A DNA stretch of 64,000 nt from Haloplanus sp. XH21 (lineage in GTDB: Archaea > Halobacteriota > Halobacteria > Halobacteriales > Haloferacaceae). Location: assembly GCF_023276355.1 (NCBI RefSeq), contig NZ_JALLPL010000001.1, positions 1,860,001 to 1,924,000 of the forward strand, written 5' to 3'. Each line of letters opens with the position of its first letter. Positions within the stretch are counted from its first letter, which is position 1. Position numbers and translations under genes: made by a program. Below the pieces are notes generated by a model. The model searched no databases and was not told the DNA's origin. It saw nothing but the letters and a program-made list of their open reading frames with translations. Of the stretch, positions 19,743 through 28,290 are shown piece after piece.

Positions 19743-20723
19743 ATGAGTGACGAACAGGCCGAATCGGCGGACGAGCCGGTCGACGCCGACGCGGCCGATG
19801 ACCCAGACGCGGAGACAGACACCGAAACCGAGACGGGGCTGCAGGAGGGGGACTTCGTCCGCCTCGACTACACCGTTCGCATGGTCGACGACGACCAGGT
19901 CGTCGACACGACCAGTCAAGAGGTCGCCGAGGAAGCCGGCATCGACGAGGAGGGCCACGAGTTCGAGCCCCGAACCATCGTCATCGGCGAGGGACACGTC
20001 TTCCCCGACGTCGACGAAGATCTGATCGGGCGCGAGGTCGGCGAGGAGTCCACCGTCCACATCGACGCCGCCGACGCGTTCGGCGAGTTCGACCCTGACG
20101 AGGTCCGCACCGTCAGCGCCGACAAGATCGACGAGGACGACCGCTACCCCGGCGCTCGCGTGACCGTCGACGGCCAGCAGGGTCACGTCGAGACCATCAT
20201 CGGCGGGCGCGCCCGCGTCGACTTCAACCACCCCCTCGCCGGCGAGGACCTCGAATACGAGTACGAGATCCTCGACGTCGTCGAGGACCGCGAGGAACAG
20301 GCCAAGAGCCTGCTCGGCATGCATCTCGACCACGCACCCGAAGTCTGGATCGAGACCGACGAGGTCGAAGAGGAGGTCCAGGTCGAAGGCGACGAAGAGG
20401 GCGAACCCGAATACGAGGCCCAGACGGTCGAGAAAGAGACGCTGTACATCGAGGCCAACCCGCAGATGACGATGAACCAGCAGTGGCTCTTCCAGAAACA
20501 GCAGATCGCCCAGCAGATCATGGACCGACTCGGCCTCGACCGCGTCATCGTCCAGGAGACCATCGACGGCACGGGCGGCATGATGGGTGGCATGGGCGGT
20601 ATGATGGGCGGCATGGGTGGCGCCGGCGGCGCCGATGTCGAGGAGGCCCTCGAAGACGCCGATGTCGACGCCGATGAACTCGTCGAAGAGATCGAGGAAG
20701 GCGACGTCGACCTCGAAGAGTAG
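19743..20723 (+). CDS. FKBP-type peptidyl-prolyl isomerase (SlyD-like) with GGM-rich tail
   Basis: An acidic N-terminal leader (about 35 residues) precedes an FKBP domain with an inserted IF chaperone domain (GDFVRLDYTVR, VGEESTVHIDAADAFGEFD, NHPLAGEDLEYEYEI). An additional C-terminal region follows, with a run of Gly-Gly-Met repeats at residues about 279-296 and an acidic end. It is expected to catalyse proline isomerisation and assist folding in the cytosol. The GGM tail resembles the C-terminus of GroEL and some thermosomes. ATG 19743 lies 28 bp from a TTCTTAAG box at 19713-19720. Confidence 0.9.
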   Translation: MSDEQAESADEPVDADAADDPDAETDTETETGLQEGDFVRLDYTVRMVDDDQVVDTTSQEVAEEAGIDEEGHEFEPRTIVIGEGHVFPDVDEDLIGREVGEESTVHIDAADAFGEFDPDEVRTVSADKIDEDDRYPGARVTVDGQQGHVETIIGGRARVDFNHPLAGEDLEYEYEILDVVEDREEQAKSLLGMHLDHAPEVWIETDEVEEEVQVEGDEEGEPEYEAQTVEKETLYIEANPQMTMNQQWLFQKQQIAQQIMDRLGLDRVIVQETIDGTGGMMGGMGGMMGGMGGAGGADVEEALEDADVDADELVEEIEEGDVDLEE

Positions 20724-20769
20724 CGCCCCACACCACCGCGTTCTTGTATCGGCCGGGCGTCGATCACGT

Positions 20770-21030
20770 ATGGATCTCCCAGAGGAGGTGGCGGCGGATC
20801 TCCAGGTCGCGGCCGTGGCGGCGGCCTGTACCCTCGCGCTGTCGCTGTCGCTCCGCTACGGGTTCGGGGTCGCCGCCAGTCCGCTGCTCCGACTCTCGCC
20901 AGTCGCGATGTACTTCGGCTACCTCTTTCTCGGCAAGGGATCGACCGGGAGCGCGTTCGAGAACCCGCGCCTCTGGATGCTGGCGACCGTCGTCGTCACC
21001 GTCGCCGCGGCGGTGTACGCGCTCGGATGA
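20770..21030 (+). CDS. Small membrane protein, unknown
   Basis: The 86-residue protein has a short amphipathic start and about three hydrophobic segments (AAVAAACTLALSLSL, LSPVAMYFGYLFLG, MLATVVVTVAAAVYAL). I do not recognise a family. It follows the FKBP gene by 46 bp and converges with the RecA-fold gene, leaving a 3-bp gap. Support is topological only. Confidence 0.6.
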   Translation: MDLPEEVAADLQVAAVAAACTLALSLSLRYGFGVAASPLLRLSPVAMYFGYLFLGKGSTGSAFENPRLWMLATVVVTVAAAVYALG

Positions 21031-21033
21031 CGG

Positions 21034-21657
21034 CTACGCGATGTCGCGGCTGGTGTCGATCGTGACGCCGTCGGTGAGTTTGAGCTTGATCGTCTCTTCG
21101 AGCGCGCCGCCGCCGCGGAACTTCGGCACGGCCAGGCGGTTGACGATCTGTGACCCGCTGGTGTCGGTGCGGAGGTCGAAGACCACGTCCGACATGTGCT
21201 CAGTGAGGGTCCGATTGGTCGGCGGGTCGCCGTGCATCGCGTGCAACACGGCGATCGAGTCCGTGTTGACCATATGCGTCTGGAGTTCGTTGAGGAACTT
21301 CCGGAACCGGGTCGGATCCGTCTCTTCCAGCGGATCGACCACGTCGACGATGAGCGTCGCGTTCTCCGGCAGGTCGCGCACGAGTCGCGTGGCGTTGTCG
21401 ATGGGCGGATAATCGCCCGCATCGCGGATCGTCAACTGGTCGAGGCCGCCGCGGTATCGGTCGATCGCATCGCGGACGGCTCCCTCCGAACGGACGGTCG
21501 TGATGTAGAGCGTCCGGCGTTCGGCGGCGATTTCGTAGAGTAGGGACTCCGACTGACTGGCTGGGTCCGCGCTCAACAGCAGGATGCTTCCCGCCGGGAT
21601 TCCGCCATCGAGTTGCCTGTCGAGGACGGAGATCCCCGTCGGGAGACGGTCCGCCAT
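21034..21657 (-). CDS. RecA/RAD55-like HTR-type protein with degenerate Walker A
   Basis: The 207-residue KaiC/RAD55-like fold starts with the family phrase LPTGISVLDRQLDGGIPAGS, but the P-loop reads SADPASQSE and lacks the GKT/S lysine. A Walker B-like strand ATLIVDVVDPLEE is present. Loss of the lysine suggests it binds a partner and does not hydrolyse ATP. It belongs to the haloarchaeal HTR-like group (often labelled DUF7504), whose roles are not established. It follows the MinD-like gene by 21 bp in the same direction; a better-preserved paralogue lies at 26543-27208. Confidence 0.65.
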   Translation of the reverse strand: MADRLPTGISVLDRQLDGGIPAGSILLLSADPASQSESLLYEIAAERRTLYITTVRSEGAVRDAIDRYRGGLDQLTIRDAGDYPPIDNATRLVRDLPENATLIVDVVDPLEETDPTRFRKFLNELQTHMVNTDSIAVLHAMHGDPPTNRTLTEHMSDVVFDLRTDTSGSQIVNRLAVPKFRGGGALEETIKLKLTDGVTIDTSRDIA

Positions 21658-21678
21658 GGTGTCCAGTACGACGGCGGT

Positions 21679-22305
21679 TCATAATAGGCCTTCGGCCAAA
21701 TCGTCTGCGAGCCGCCGATACGCGTCGCGAACGTCCGAGTCGCGGAGCACTGGCGGCTCCGCGGACGGAATCGAGGCTACCACGGGGCAGTCGAGCAGGT
21801 CGGTAACGGCGGCGGGCGCCGACCGTGTGCGCGTCAGCACGGCGCCCCGAACCGGCGTGTCGAGCGTGCGGGCCATCGCCGCCGTTTTGGCGGCGTCGCG
21901 GAGCGCCGGCGCACAGAGCGTGGTGACGACGAGCGCCGCGTCGGCCCGGCGAAGTGGGGTGGCGGCGTCCGGGCCAGCCCCGCCGGGACAGTCGACGATG
22001 GACGGTCGATCGGTGGCAGCCAACCGGGTGAGCGACCGGTCGATAGCGTCGTCGGTGATGCCGATTCGTGGCGCCGGGAGGACGGCCACGTCCGACTCGT
22101 CGGGGTGGGACTGGGCCACCGTCTCGACGGGTCCGGCACCGATGTCGGCGAGCGTCGGTTCGCGGCCGACGCCTGCGAGCGCGTGGAGGTTCGGCATGTC
22201 CGGATCGGCGTCGGCGGCGACGACAGGGATGTCGAGCGCCGCCGACAGGCCGAGCGTCGTAGTCGTCTTGCCGACTCCACCCTTTCCGCCGGCGATGGCG
22301 AGCAT
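21679..22305 (-). CDS. MinD/ParA-family ATPase
   Basis: It has a deviant Walker A, AGGKGGVGKTTTT, at residues 5-17 with both signature lysines, a switch region VVAADADPDMPN and PSIVDCPGGAG. The length (208) is short for MinD, and no C-terminal amphipathic membrane-targeting helix is obvious. Haloarchaea have several MinD-like proteins used in positioning machinery. Its operon with a RecA-fold protein missing the catalytic P-loop lysine, and a YlbF protein upstream, suggests a small regulatory or positioning module. The cargo is unknown. Confidence 0.8.
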   Translation of the reverse strand: MLAIAGGKGGVGKTTTTLGLSAALDIPVVAADADPDMPNLHALAGVGREPTLADIGAGPVETVAQSHPDESDVAVLPAPRIGITDDAIDRSLTRLAATDRPSIVDCPGGAGPDAATPLRRADAALVVTTLCAPALRDAAKTAAMARTLDTPVRGAVLTRTRSAPAAVTDLLDCPVVASIPSAEPPVLRDSDVRDAYRRLADDLAEGLL

Positions 22306-22344
22306 GGGCCGGGGTGGCCGCGCTTCCGGATATGAATCTCCGGA

Positions 22345-22719
22345 TCAGTCGTGACAACAGCCGCCGGCCTCGCCGCCGAAGTCGACGTCGAGCGGCGCAG
22401 AAATGGATCGGTTGACGGCTTCGAGTTGGTTCTGCAGTGCCTCCTGAGCGTTCAGATACTCCTCCATCACGGGCATTCCGTGGAGTTCGTTCTGGGCCTG
22501 CTGGAGCTTCGAGACGTGTTCCTGGCTGGCCTCGCCGGCCTCGCGCGCGGCGACGAACTCGTCGCGGAGGCGTTCGACCTCCGCGATGCGCTCCTGGGCG
22601 TCGGCGTCGTTCTCGACGGCCGCTTTGGCCTCTTCGAAGCGCTCGTACGCGGGCGATTCGGCGATGGCTTCGCCGAGTTCCGTCCCGAGTTCCTCCAGCT
22701 GCGACGTGGTCGTGCTCAT
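22345..22719 (-). CDS. YlbF/YmcA-family protein
   Basis: The 124-residue, almost entirely helical protein has the YlbF fold pattern (LGEAIAESPAYERFEEAKAA...). In bacteria the YlbF-YmcA-YaaT complex modulates RNA turnover. Archaeal copies are known but uncharacterised. The C-terminus GGEAGGCCHD could bind metal or form a disulfide. It reads toward the MinD-like gene 39 bp away and probably shares its transcript. It is divergent from the hydantoinase operon. Confidence 0.75.
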   Translation of the reverse strand: MSTTTSQLEELGTELGEAIAESPAYERFEEAKAAVENDADAQERIAEVERLRDEFVAAREAGEASQEHVSKLQQAQNELHGMPVMEEYLNAQEALQNQLEAVNRSISAPLDVDFGGEAGGCCHD

Positions 22720-22806
22720 GCACTCTCGTTACGCGTGCGGTCGCTTCAATTTGCCGTCTCGATTCGGGACCGGGCTTTATCACCCACACCATCCTGCCCC
22801 ATCGGT

Positions 22807-24840
22807 ATGGAGATGGACACGCGGGTCGGCGTCGATGTCGGCGGGACGTTCACCGACGTCGTCGTCGCCGACGCCGACGGACTCTCGATGCTGAAAGTCC
22901 CCTCGACGCCGGACGCGCCGGACGAGGGCGTCCTCGACGGCCTCGACGCGGCGGGCGAGCAAGCCGACCTCGACCCCACAGCGACCGATTTCTTCGCTCA
23001 CGGGACGACCGTCGCCACGAACGCCCTGCTGGAACGACAGTGGGCCGAGACGGCGCTGGTGACGACCGAGGGGTTCCGCGACACGGTCGAAATCGGCCGG
23101 CAGACGCGCCCGGATCTGTACGATCTTCACGCGGAGAAACCGACACCGGTCGTCGACCGGGACCGGCGGTTCGAGGTGCCCGGGCGTCTCGACCGCCGGG
23201 GCGACATCGTCGAACCGTTCGACGAGGACGCCGCCCGCGCCGTCGCGGACGCCGTCGCCGACGCCGATGTCGAGAGCGTCGCCATCACCTTCCTGTTCGC
23301 CTTCGAGGACGACACCCACGAACGGCGGATGCGCGAGATCCTCCGCGAGGCGGGCGTCGACTGCGAGACGTCGCTGTCGAGCGAGGTGTTGCCCGAGATT
23401 CGCGAGTACGAGCGCACGCTCGCGACGGCGATCAACGCCGCGCTCAAGCCCGTGATGAACCGGTATCTCGGCCGGCTGGAGGAGGGCATCGCGGACGCGG
23501 GCGTCCCCGCTCCCCTGCGCGTGATGCAGTCGAACGGCGGCATCGCGTCGGCGTCGGTCACCCGCGAGCGCCCGGTGAACACCTTGCTTTCGGGGCCCGC
23601 CGCGGGTGTTCGGGGCGCCGCACACGTCGCCGGCGAGGCGGGCTTCGACGACGTGCTCACGATGGACATGGGCGGCACGTCGTGTGACGTGTCGCTGGTC
23701 CGCGACGGCGACCCCGTCGTCTCGACGGAGGGGAGCGTCGGCGACTACCCCGTGACCGTACCGATGGTCGACGTTCACACCATCGGCGCCGGGGGCGGGT
23801 CCATCGCCTGGGTGGACGAGGGCGGCAGCCTCCGCGTCGGCCCTCGCTCGGCCGGCGCCGACCCCGGCCCCATCTGTTACGGCCGGGGCGGGACGGAGCC
23901 AACCGTGACCGACGCCCACCTGTTGCTCGGGCGCATCGATCCCGGCGCGTTCTTCGAGGGGAGCGCCGACGAGGCGACGGTGCGCCAGGCCGTCCGGGAC
24001 TCCATCGCCGAGCCGCTGGAGATGAGCGTCGAGGCCGCGGCCCAGGGGATCCTCGACGTCGCCAACGCCAACATGGAGCGCGCCCTGCGGGTCGTCTCGG
24101 TCGAACGCGGGCACGACCCCCGGGCGTTCTCGCTGGTGGCCTACGGCGGCGCCGGCCCGCTGCACGCGGCGGAACTCGCCGCCGAACTCGACGTGCCGCG
24201 GGTGGTCGTCCCCCGCTCTGCGGGCGTGCTCTCCGCGCTCGGCCTCCTCATCAGCGACGTGGTGTACGAGGAGGGCGTCTCCGCGGTCCGGCCCTGGACA
24301 GCAGTCGACCCCGCGGACCTCCAGCTCCGGTTCGAACGCCTGGAACGCGAGCGCCGCGAGCGCCTCGAGGGCGAGGGCTACCCCGCCGAGCGCCGGCGGT
24401 TCGAACGCGCCGTCGACCTCCGGTATCGGGGGCAGTCGTTCGACCTCCGGGTGCCGGTTCCAGGAGACGAACTCGACGGCGACGCCCTCGACGCCATCGC
24501 CGAGCGCTTCCACGAGCGCCACGAGCGCCGATACGGCCACGCCTCCCCGGACGAACCGATCGAACTCGTGACGATACGCTCGCGCGCCCGCGGTCTGGTC
24601 GATCCGCCCGATCTATCGATGGACTGCGGCGGGGAGACCGATCCCGTCCCCCGAACGACGCGGAAGACGGTGATGGACGACGAGCGCCGCGCGACGCCCG
24701 TCTACGACCGGGCGGCGCTCGGCGTCGGCGCCACCCTCGACGGTCCGGCCGTCGTCGAGGGTGTCGAGAGCACGGCCGTCGTGCCGCCGGGCGCGACAGC
24801 GACCGTCGACGACCTGGGCAACGTGGTGATCGAGCCATGA
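22807..24840 (+). CDS. hyuA: Hydantoinase/oxoprolinase A subunit (N-methylhydantoinase A)
   Basis: This ATP-dependent amidohydrolase subunit opens 5-oxoproline, hydantoin or related rings. ASKHA-fold motifs are present: DVGGTFTDVVVAD at the N-terminus, HGTTVATNALLER, MDMGGTSCDVSLV and GPICYGRGG. ATG 22807 lies 28 bp from a CTTTATCA box at 22775-22782; ATG 22813 is also possible. The stop overlaps the start of hyuB (ATGA), so the two subunits are translationally coupled. The true substrate cannot be told from sequence. Confidence 0.9.
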   Translation: MEMDTRVGVDVGGTFTDVVVADADGLSMLKVPSTPDAPDEGVLDGLDAAGEQADLDPTATDFFAHGTTVATNALLERQWAETALVTTEGFRDTVEIGRQTRPDLYDLHAEKPTPVVDRDRRFEVPGRLDRRGDIVEPFDEDAARAVADAVADADVESVAITFLFAFEDDTHERRMREILREAGVDCETSLSSEVLPEIREYERTLATAINAALKPVMNRYLGRLEEGIADAGVPAPLRVMQSNGGIASASVTRERPVNTLLSGPAAGVRGAAHVAGEAGFDDVLTMDMGGTSCDVSLVRDGDPVVSTEGSVGDYPVTVPMVDVHTIGAGGGSIAWVDEGGSLRVGPRSAGADPGPICYGRGGTEPTVTDAHLLLGRIDPGAFFEGSADEATVRQAVRDSIAEPLEMSVEAAAQGILDVANANMERALRVVSVERGHDPRAFSLVAYGGAGPLHAAELAAELDVPRVVVPRSAGVLSALGLLISDVVYEEGVSAVRPWTAVDPADLQLRFERLERERRERLEGEGYPAERRRFERAVDLRYRGQSFDLRVPVPGDELDGDALDAIAERFHERHERRYGHASPDEPIELVTIRSRARGLVDPPDLSMDCGGETDPVPRTTRKTVMDDERRATPVYDRAALGVGATLDGPAVVEGVESTAVVPPGATATVDDLGNVVIEP

Positions 24841-26546
24841 GCGACGAGGATATCGACCCCGTCACGCTGGAGGTGTTGCGCAACGCCTGCGTCGCCGTCG
24901 CCGAGGAGATGAACGCGACGCTCGTGCGCACGAGTTACTCGCCGAACATCAAGGACCGCCGGGACTGCTCGTGTGCGCTGTTCGACGTGGCGGGCGACGA
25001 CGGCGCCGCGGAGATGATCAGCCAGGCCGAGAACATCCCGGTCCACCTCGGCGCGATGCCGTACTCCGTGGCCGCGGCCATCGAGGCGTTCCCGCCCGCG
25101 GAACTCAAAGACGGCGACGCCATCCTGCTGAACGATCCGTTCCACGGCGGCGCCCACCTCCCCGACATGACGCTCGTGACGCCCGTGTTCGTCGACGGGG
25201 AACTGGTCGCCGTCGCCGCGAACCGCGCCCACCACGCCGACGTGGGCGGGGGGCAGGCCGGCAGTGTCGCCGCCGATTCGACGGAGATCTACCAGGAGGG
25301 ACTTCGGGTGCCGCCCGTGAAACTGTACGACGGCGGCGACCCCGTCGAGGACGTGTTCGACCTCCTGCTGACGAACGTGCGGACGCCGGACGAGCGCCGC
25401 GGCGATTTCCGCGCCCAACGGGCGGCCAACCGGACGGCGGTCGAACGGGTCCGCGACCTGACGGAGCGCCACGGCCTCGACACACTGCGTGCGGCGACGA
25501 ACGAGATCAAGGATTACGCCGAGCGCCGGATGCGCGCCGAAATCGACGACCTGCCCGACGGGACGGTCCGGTTCGAGGACGTCCTCGACGACGACGGACG
25601 GGGCCACGAGGACCTCCGCATCGCCGCCGCGGTGACCGTCGACGGCGACGCCCTCGTCGTCGACTTCGAGGGGACCAGCGAGCAGGTGGCGGGTCCCATC
25701 AACGCCCCCCTCGCGGTGACGGCGTCGGCGACGTACTACGCGATCCGCTGTGTGACCGATCCGGACGTGCCGCCCAATGCGGGCACGTACCGTCCTATCG
25801 AGATCCGAGCGCCGGAAGGGACGGTCGTCAACGCACAACCACCGGCGGCGGTCGTCGGCGGCAACCTGGAGATATCCCAACGCGTCGCGGACGCGCTCCT
25901 GGGGGCGTTCGGGACGGAAACGCCCGAGCGCTCCGTCGCCGCCGCCCAGGGGACGATGAACAGCGTCACCTTCGGCGGGACGGACAGCGATGGCGACGCG
26001 TTCGCCTTCTATGAGACGGTCGGCGGCGGCTACGGCGGCCGGGCCGGCGCCGACGGGATGGACGGCGTCCACGCCCACATGAGCAACACCCTCAATACGC
26101 CCGCCGAGGTGCTGGAGACCGCCTATCCCCTCCGCATACGCCGGTACGAATACCGTGACGACTCCGGCGGCACCGGCGAGTTCCGCGGCGGACTCGGCCT
26201 CCGCCGGGATATCGAAGTGCTGGCCGACGGCGTGGCCTTCAGCCTGCTCGCCGACCGCCGGCGACACCGGCCCTACGGTCTCGCCGGTGGCGACGCGGGC
26301 GCGGCCGGCGCGGACTATCTGGACCGCGCGGCCGACGACGACCGCGTGCAGATCCCGGCCAAATCGACACACGAACTCGACGCGGGCGACGTGGTGAGCG
26401 TCCGCACGCCCGGCGGCGGCGGGTTCGGTGATCCCACGGACCGCGATCCAGCCGCCGTGCTGCGCGACTGGCGCCTCGGAAAGGTGTCGGCGGCGACGGT
26501 GCGGGAGGTGTACGGACTCGATCCGGGCGAGGAGAGCGACGACTAG
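24837..26546 (+). CDS. hyuB: Hydantoinase/oxoprolinase B subunit
   Basis: The 569-residue partner of HyuA has conserved blocks IDPVTLEVLRNACVAVAEEM, SPNIKDRRDCSCALFD, LNDPFHGGAHLPDM and a C-terminal RTPGGGGFGDP. HyuA and HyuB form a complex, HyuA probably handling ATP and HyuB the ring substrate. The 4-bp overlap with hyuA supports co-translation. The 3' end overlaps the convergent RecA-fold gene by 4 bp. Confidence 0.9.
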   Translation: MSDEDIDPVTLEVLRNACVAVAEEMNATLVRTSYSPNIKDRRDCSCALFDVAGDDGAAEMISQAENIPVHLGAMPYSVAAAIEAFPPAELKDGDAILLNDPFHGGAHLPDMTLVTPVFVDGELVAVAANRAHHADVGGGQAGSVAADSTEIYQEGLRVPPVKLYDGGDPVEDVFDLLLTNVRTPDERRGDFRAQRAANRTAVERVRDLTERHGLDTLRAATNEIKDYAERRMRAEIDDLPDGTVRFEDVLDDDGRGHEDLRIAAAVTVDGDALVVDFEGTSEQVAGPINAPLAVTASATYYAIRCVTDPDVPPNAGTYRPIEIRAPEGTVVNAQPPAAVVGGNLEISQRVADALLGAFGTETPERSVAAAQGTMNSVTFGGTDSDGDAFAFYETVGGGYGGRAGADGMDGVHAHMSNTLNTPAEVLETAYPLRIRRYEYRDDSGGTGEFRGGLGLRRDIEVLADGVAFSLLADRRRHRPYGLAGGDAGAAGADYLDRAADDDRVQIPAKSTHELDAGDVVSVRTPGGGGFGDPTDRDPAAVLRDWRLGKVSAATVREVYGLDPGEESDD

Positions 26547-27208
26547 TTGGAAAGCGCCATCCACACCGGATCGACGCTGTCGAGCCCCCGCACCCGAACC
26601 TCGCGCTCGGCATCGACCTCGCGGACATCGATCACGGCGTCGAAAATCGAGGTGACGACGTTGACGAACTTCTCGTCGTGGGTCGTGGGATCGATGCTGT
26701 AGACGCCGAGGTAGCCCGCGGCGCTCGACCGACGCAAGAGGACGTGCAGAAACGAGAACGTCCGCTGATCGTCGACGTACTGGAGGAGCGTCGAGATGGA
26801 GAGAAAGCCCACGCGGGCCGTCGATGGCGTTCCCATGCCGTCCACGGCGCGCGTAAAGCCAACGCCCATGCCGGTGAGGTTGCCGGGCGACGAGAGGCGT
26901 TCGACCACCGGGTCGTCGTCGCCAGGTGCCCCCGAGGCGTCGACGATTCGGACGGTGGATGGATCGACCGAAACGCCCCGGTCCTCGAACTGAGCGCGGA
27001 CGCGCGCCGCCGGATCGTCGGTCGTCAGCACGACGATCGGATCGTGCGGTTGGGGCGGGGGTGCCAGGAGGTCGAACACCAGTCGGCGCTTGCCCGACAT
27101 CGCCGGGCCGGACACCAGCACGTTCATCCCGGCATCGAGATCGTCGACACTGATCGGGAGGGTGTCGGCGATCGAGTAGCGGTGGGATCTGGCGTCGTGG
27201 GTGGGCAT
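26543..27208 (-). CDS. RecA/RAD55-like HTR-type protein with intact P-loop lysine
   Basis: The 221-residue RecA-superfamily protein carries a Walker A-like SGPAMSGKRRLVFDLL at about residues 33-48 and a Walker B-like hydrophobic strand around ARVGFLSIST. It belongs to the same haloarchaeal HTR-like/DUF7504 group as the protein at 21.0-21.7 kb, which has lost the lysine. These are small KaiC-like proteins often found near sensory genes; the function is unknown. It is divergent from btpA across a 219-bp gap containing a minus-strand A/T box near 27289. Confidence 0.65.
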   Translation of the reverse strand: MPTHDARSHRYSIADTLPISVDDLDAGMNVLVSGPAMSGKRRLVFDLLAPPPQPHDPIVVLTTDDPAARVRAQFEDRGVSVDPSTVRIVDASGAPGDDDPVVERLSSPGNLTGMGVGFTRAVDGMGTPSTARVGFLSISTLLQYVDDQRTFSFLHVLLRRSSAAGYLGVYSIDPTTHDEKFVNVVTSIFDAVIDVREVDAEREVRVRGLDSVDPVWMALSN

Positions 27209-27427
27209 GTGCGCGTCGGGAACCGCGTCAGTAGCGTGCGTCTACGGCGATTCTCACCGTCGTACGTGGAGTTCCGCGTCACCTGGCATAAATCATCCGT
27301 TGAGCGAGACGGACGGTTGCACGTCATTCCGACGGTCGCCACCGCTGCGGTCGGTGACCGCCGGGATACAGGGACACCGGTCCGTCCGAGTCGGAGACTT
27401 TTGTGGCCGGCGGTCGAACGCCGAGCA

Positions 27428-28201
27428 ATGACTGCACTCCCCCGGATCGTCGGCATGGTCCACCTGCCGCCACTCCCCGGCGCACCGCGGTTCGACGGTG
27501 ATCGTGAAGCGCTCCGCCGGCGCGCACGGCGTGACGCGCACACCCTCGTCGACGGTGGCGTCGACGCACTCCTCGTCGAAAACTACGGCGACGCGCCGTT
27601 CTACCCCGACGAGGCGCCCGCCCACGTCGTCGCGTCGATGACCCGCCTGGTCGGCGCCGTTCGGCGCGAAGTCGACTGCCCGGTGGGCGTGAACGTCCTC
27701 CGAAACGACGCGCGAGCGGCGATATCGATCGCCGCTGCGGCCGGCGCCGACTTCGTCCGCGTCAACGTCCACACGGGCGCCCGGGTCACGGATCAGGGCG
27801 TGATCGAGGGGCGCGCCCACGAGACGCTCCGCCTGCGCGACCGCCTCGATGCGGACGTGTCGATCCTCGCCGACGCCGACGTCAAACACTCCGCACCGCT
27901 CGGAGCGGGACACGGCGAACCGATCGCCGACGTGGTGGACCGCGGCCTGGCCGCCGGCGTCGTCGTCAGCGGCGAGCGAACGGGCGAGACCGTCGCAACG
28001 GAGCGGCTCACCGCCGCCGCCGAGCAGTGTGCGGATCTGGACGTTCCGCTGTACGTCGGGAGCGGCGTCACACCCGAGACGGTCGGAGAGACGTTGGCTG
28101 TCGCCGACGGCGTGATCGTCGGCACGGCGCTGAAACGAGGCGGAGAGACGACGGCCCCGGTCGACGAGTCGCGGGTCCGGGCGCTCGTCGACGCGGCGTA
28201 G
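27428..28201 (+). CDS. BtpA/SgcQ-family TIM-barrel protein
   Basis: The 257-residue protein has the BtpA signature IVGMVHLPPLPGAP, DALLVENYGDAPFY, PVGVNVLRNDARA and the phosphate-binding end YVGSGVTPETV followed by GTALKRGG. BtpA was linked to photosystem I accumulation in cyanobacteria, while SgcQ is a putative nucleoside or sugar-phosphate enzyme; the archaeal reaction is unknown. ATG 27428 follows an ACTTTTG box about 28 bp upstream. The stop lies 9 bp from palindrome F. Confidence 0.85.
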   Translation: MTALPRIVGMVHLPPLPGAPRFDGDREALRRRARRDAHTLVDGGVDALLVENYGDAPFYPDEAPAHVVASMTRLVGAVRREVDCPVGVNVLRNDARAAISIAAAAGADFVRVNVHTGARVTDQGVIEGRAHETLRLRDRLDADVSILADADVKHSAPLGAGHGEPIADVVDRGLAAGVVVSGERTGETVATERLTAAAEQCADLDVPLYVGSGVTPETVGETLAVADGVIVGTALKRGGETTAPVDESRVRALVDAA

Positions 28202-28210
28202 GTCGGCTCA

Positions 28211-28290
28211 TACGGTTTATTGGAAGTCATCACGGGTGGACCGCTGGGACGGGCCAGCGAACCACCGGTGAACGGTTACAATCATCCGTA
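28211..28290. repeat. Stop-codon palindrome F (80 bp)
   Basis: The arms begin TACGGTTTATTGGAAGTCAT and, from the other end, TACGGATGATTGTAACCGTT. The inner stem is built on GGTGG...CGCTGG/CCAGCG...CCACC. It is flanked by TCA at 28208-28210 and TCA at 28291-28293; the right TCA is the TGA stop of the NADH dehydrogenase-like gene on the minus strand. It lies between convergent genes. Confidence 0.85.

Noticed and set aside
28211-28290. Palindromes as ordinary transcription terminators only
   Set aside because: No oligo-T tract follows the stems, flanks are direct TNA repeats, and one copy is nested in another. Termination may be a side effect but does not explain the duplications.
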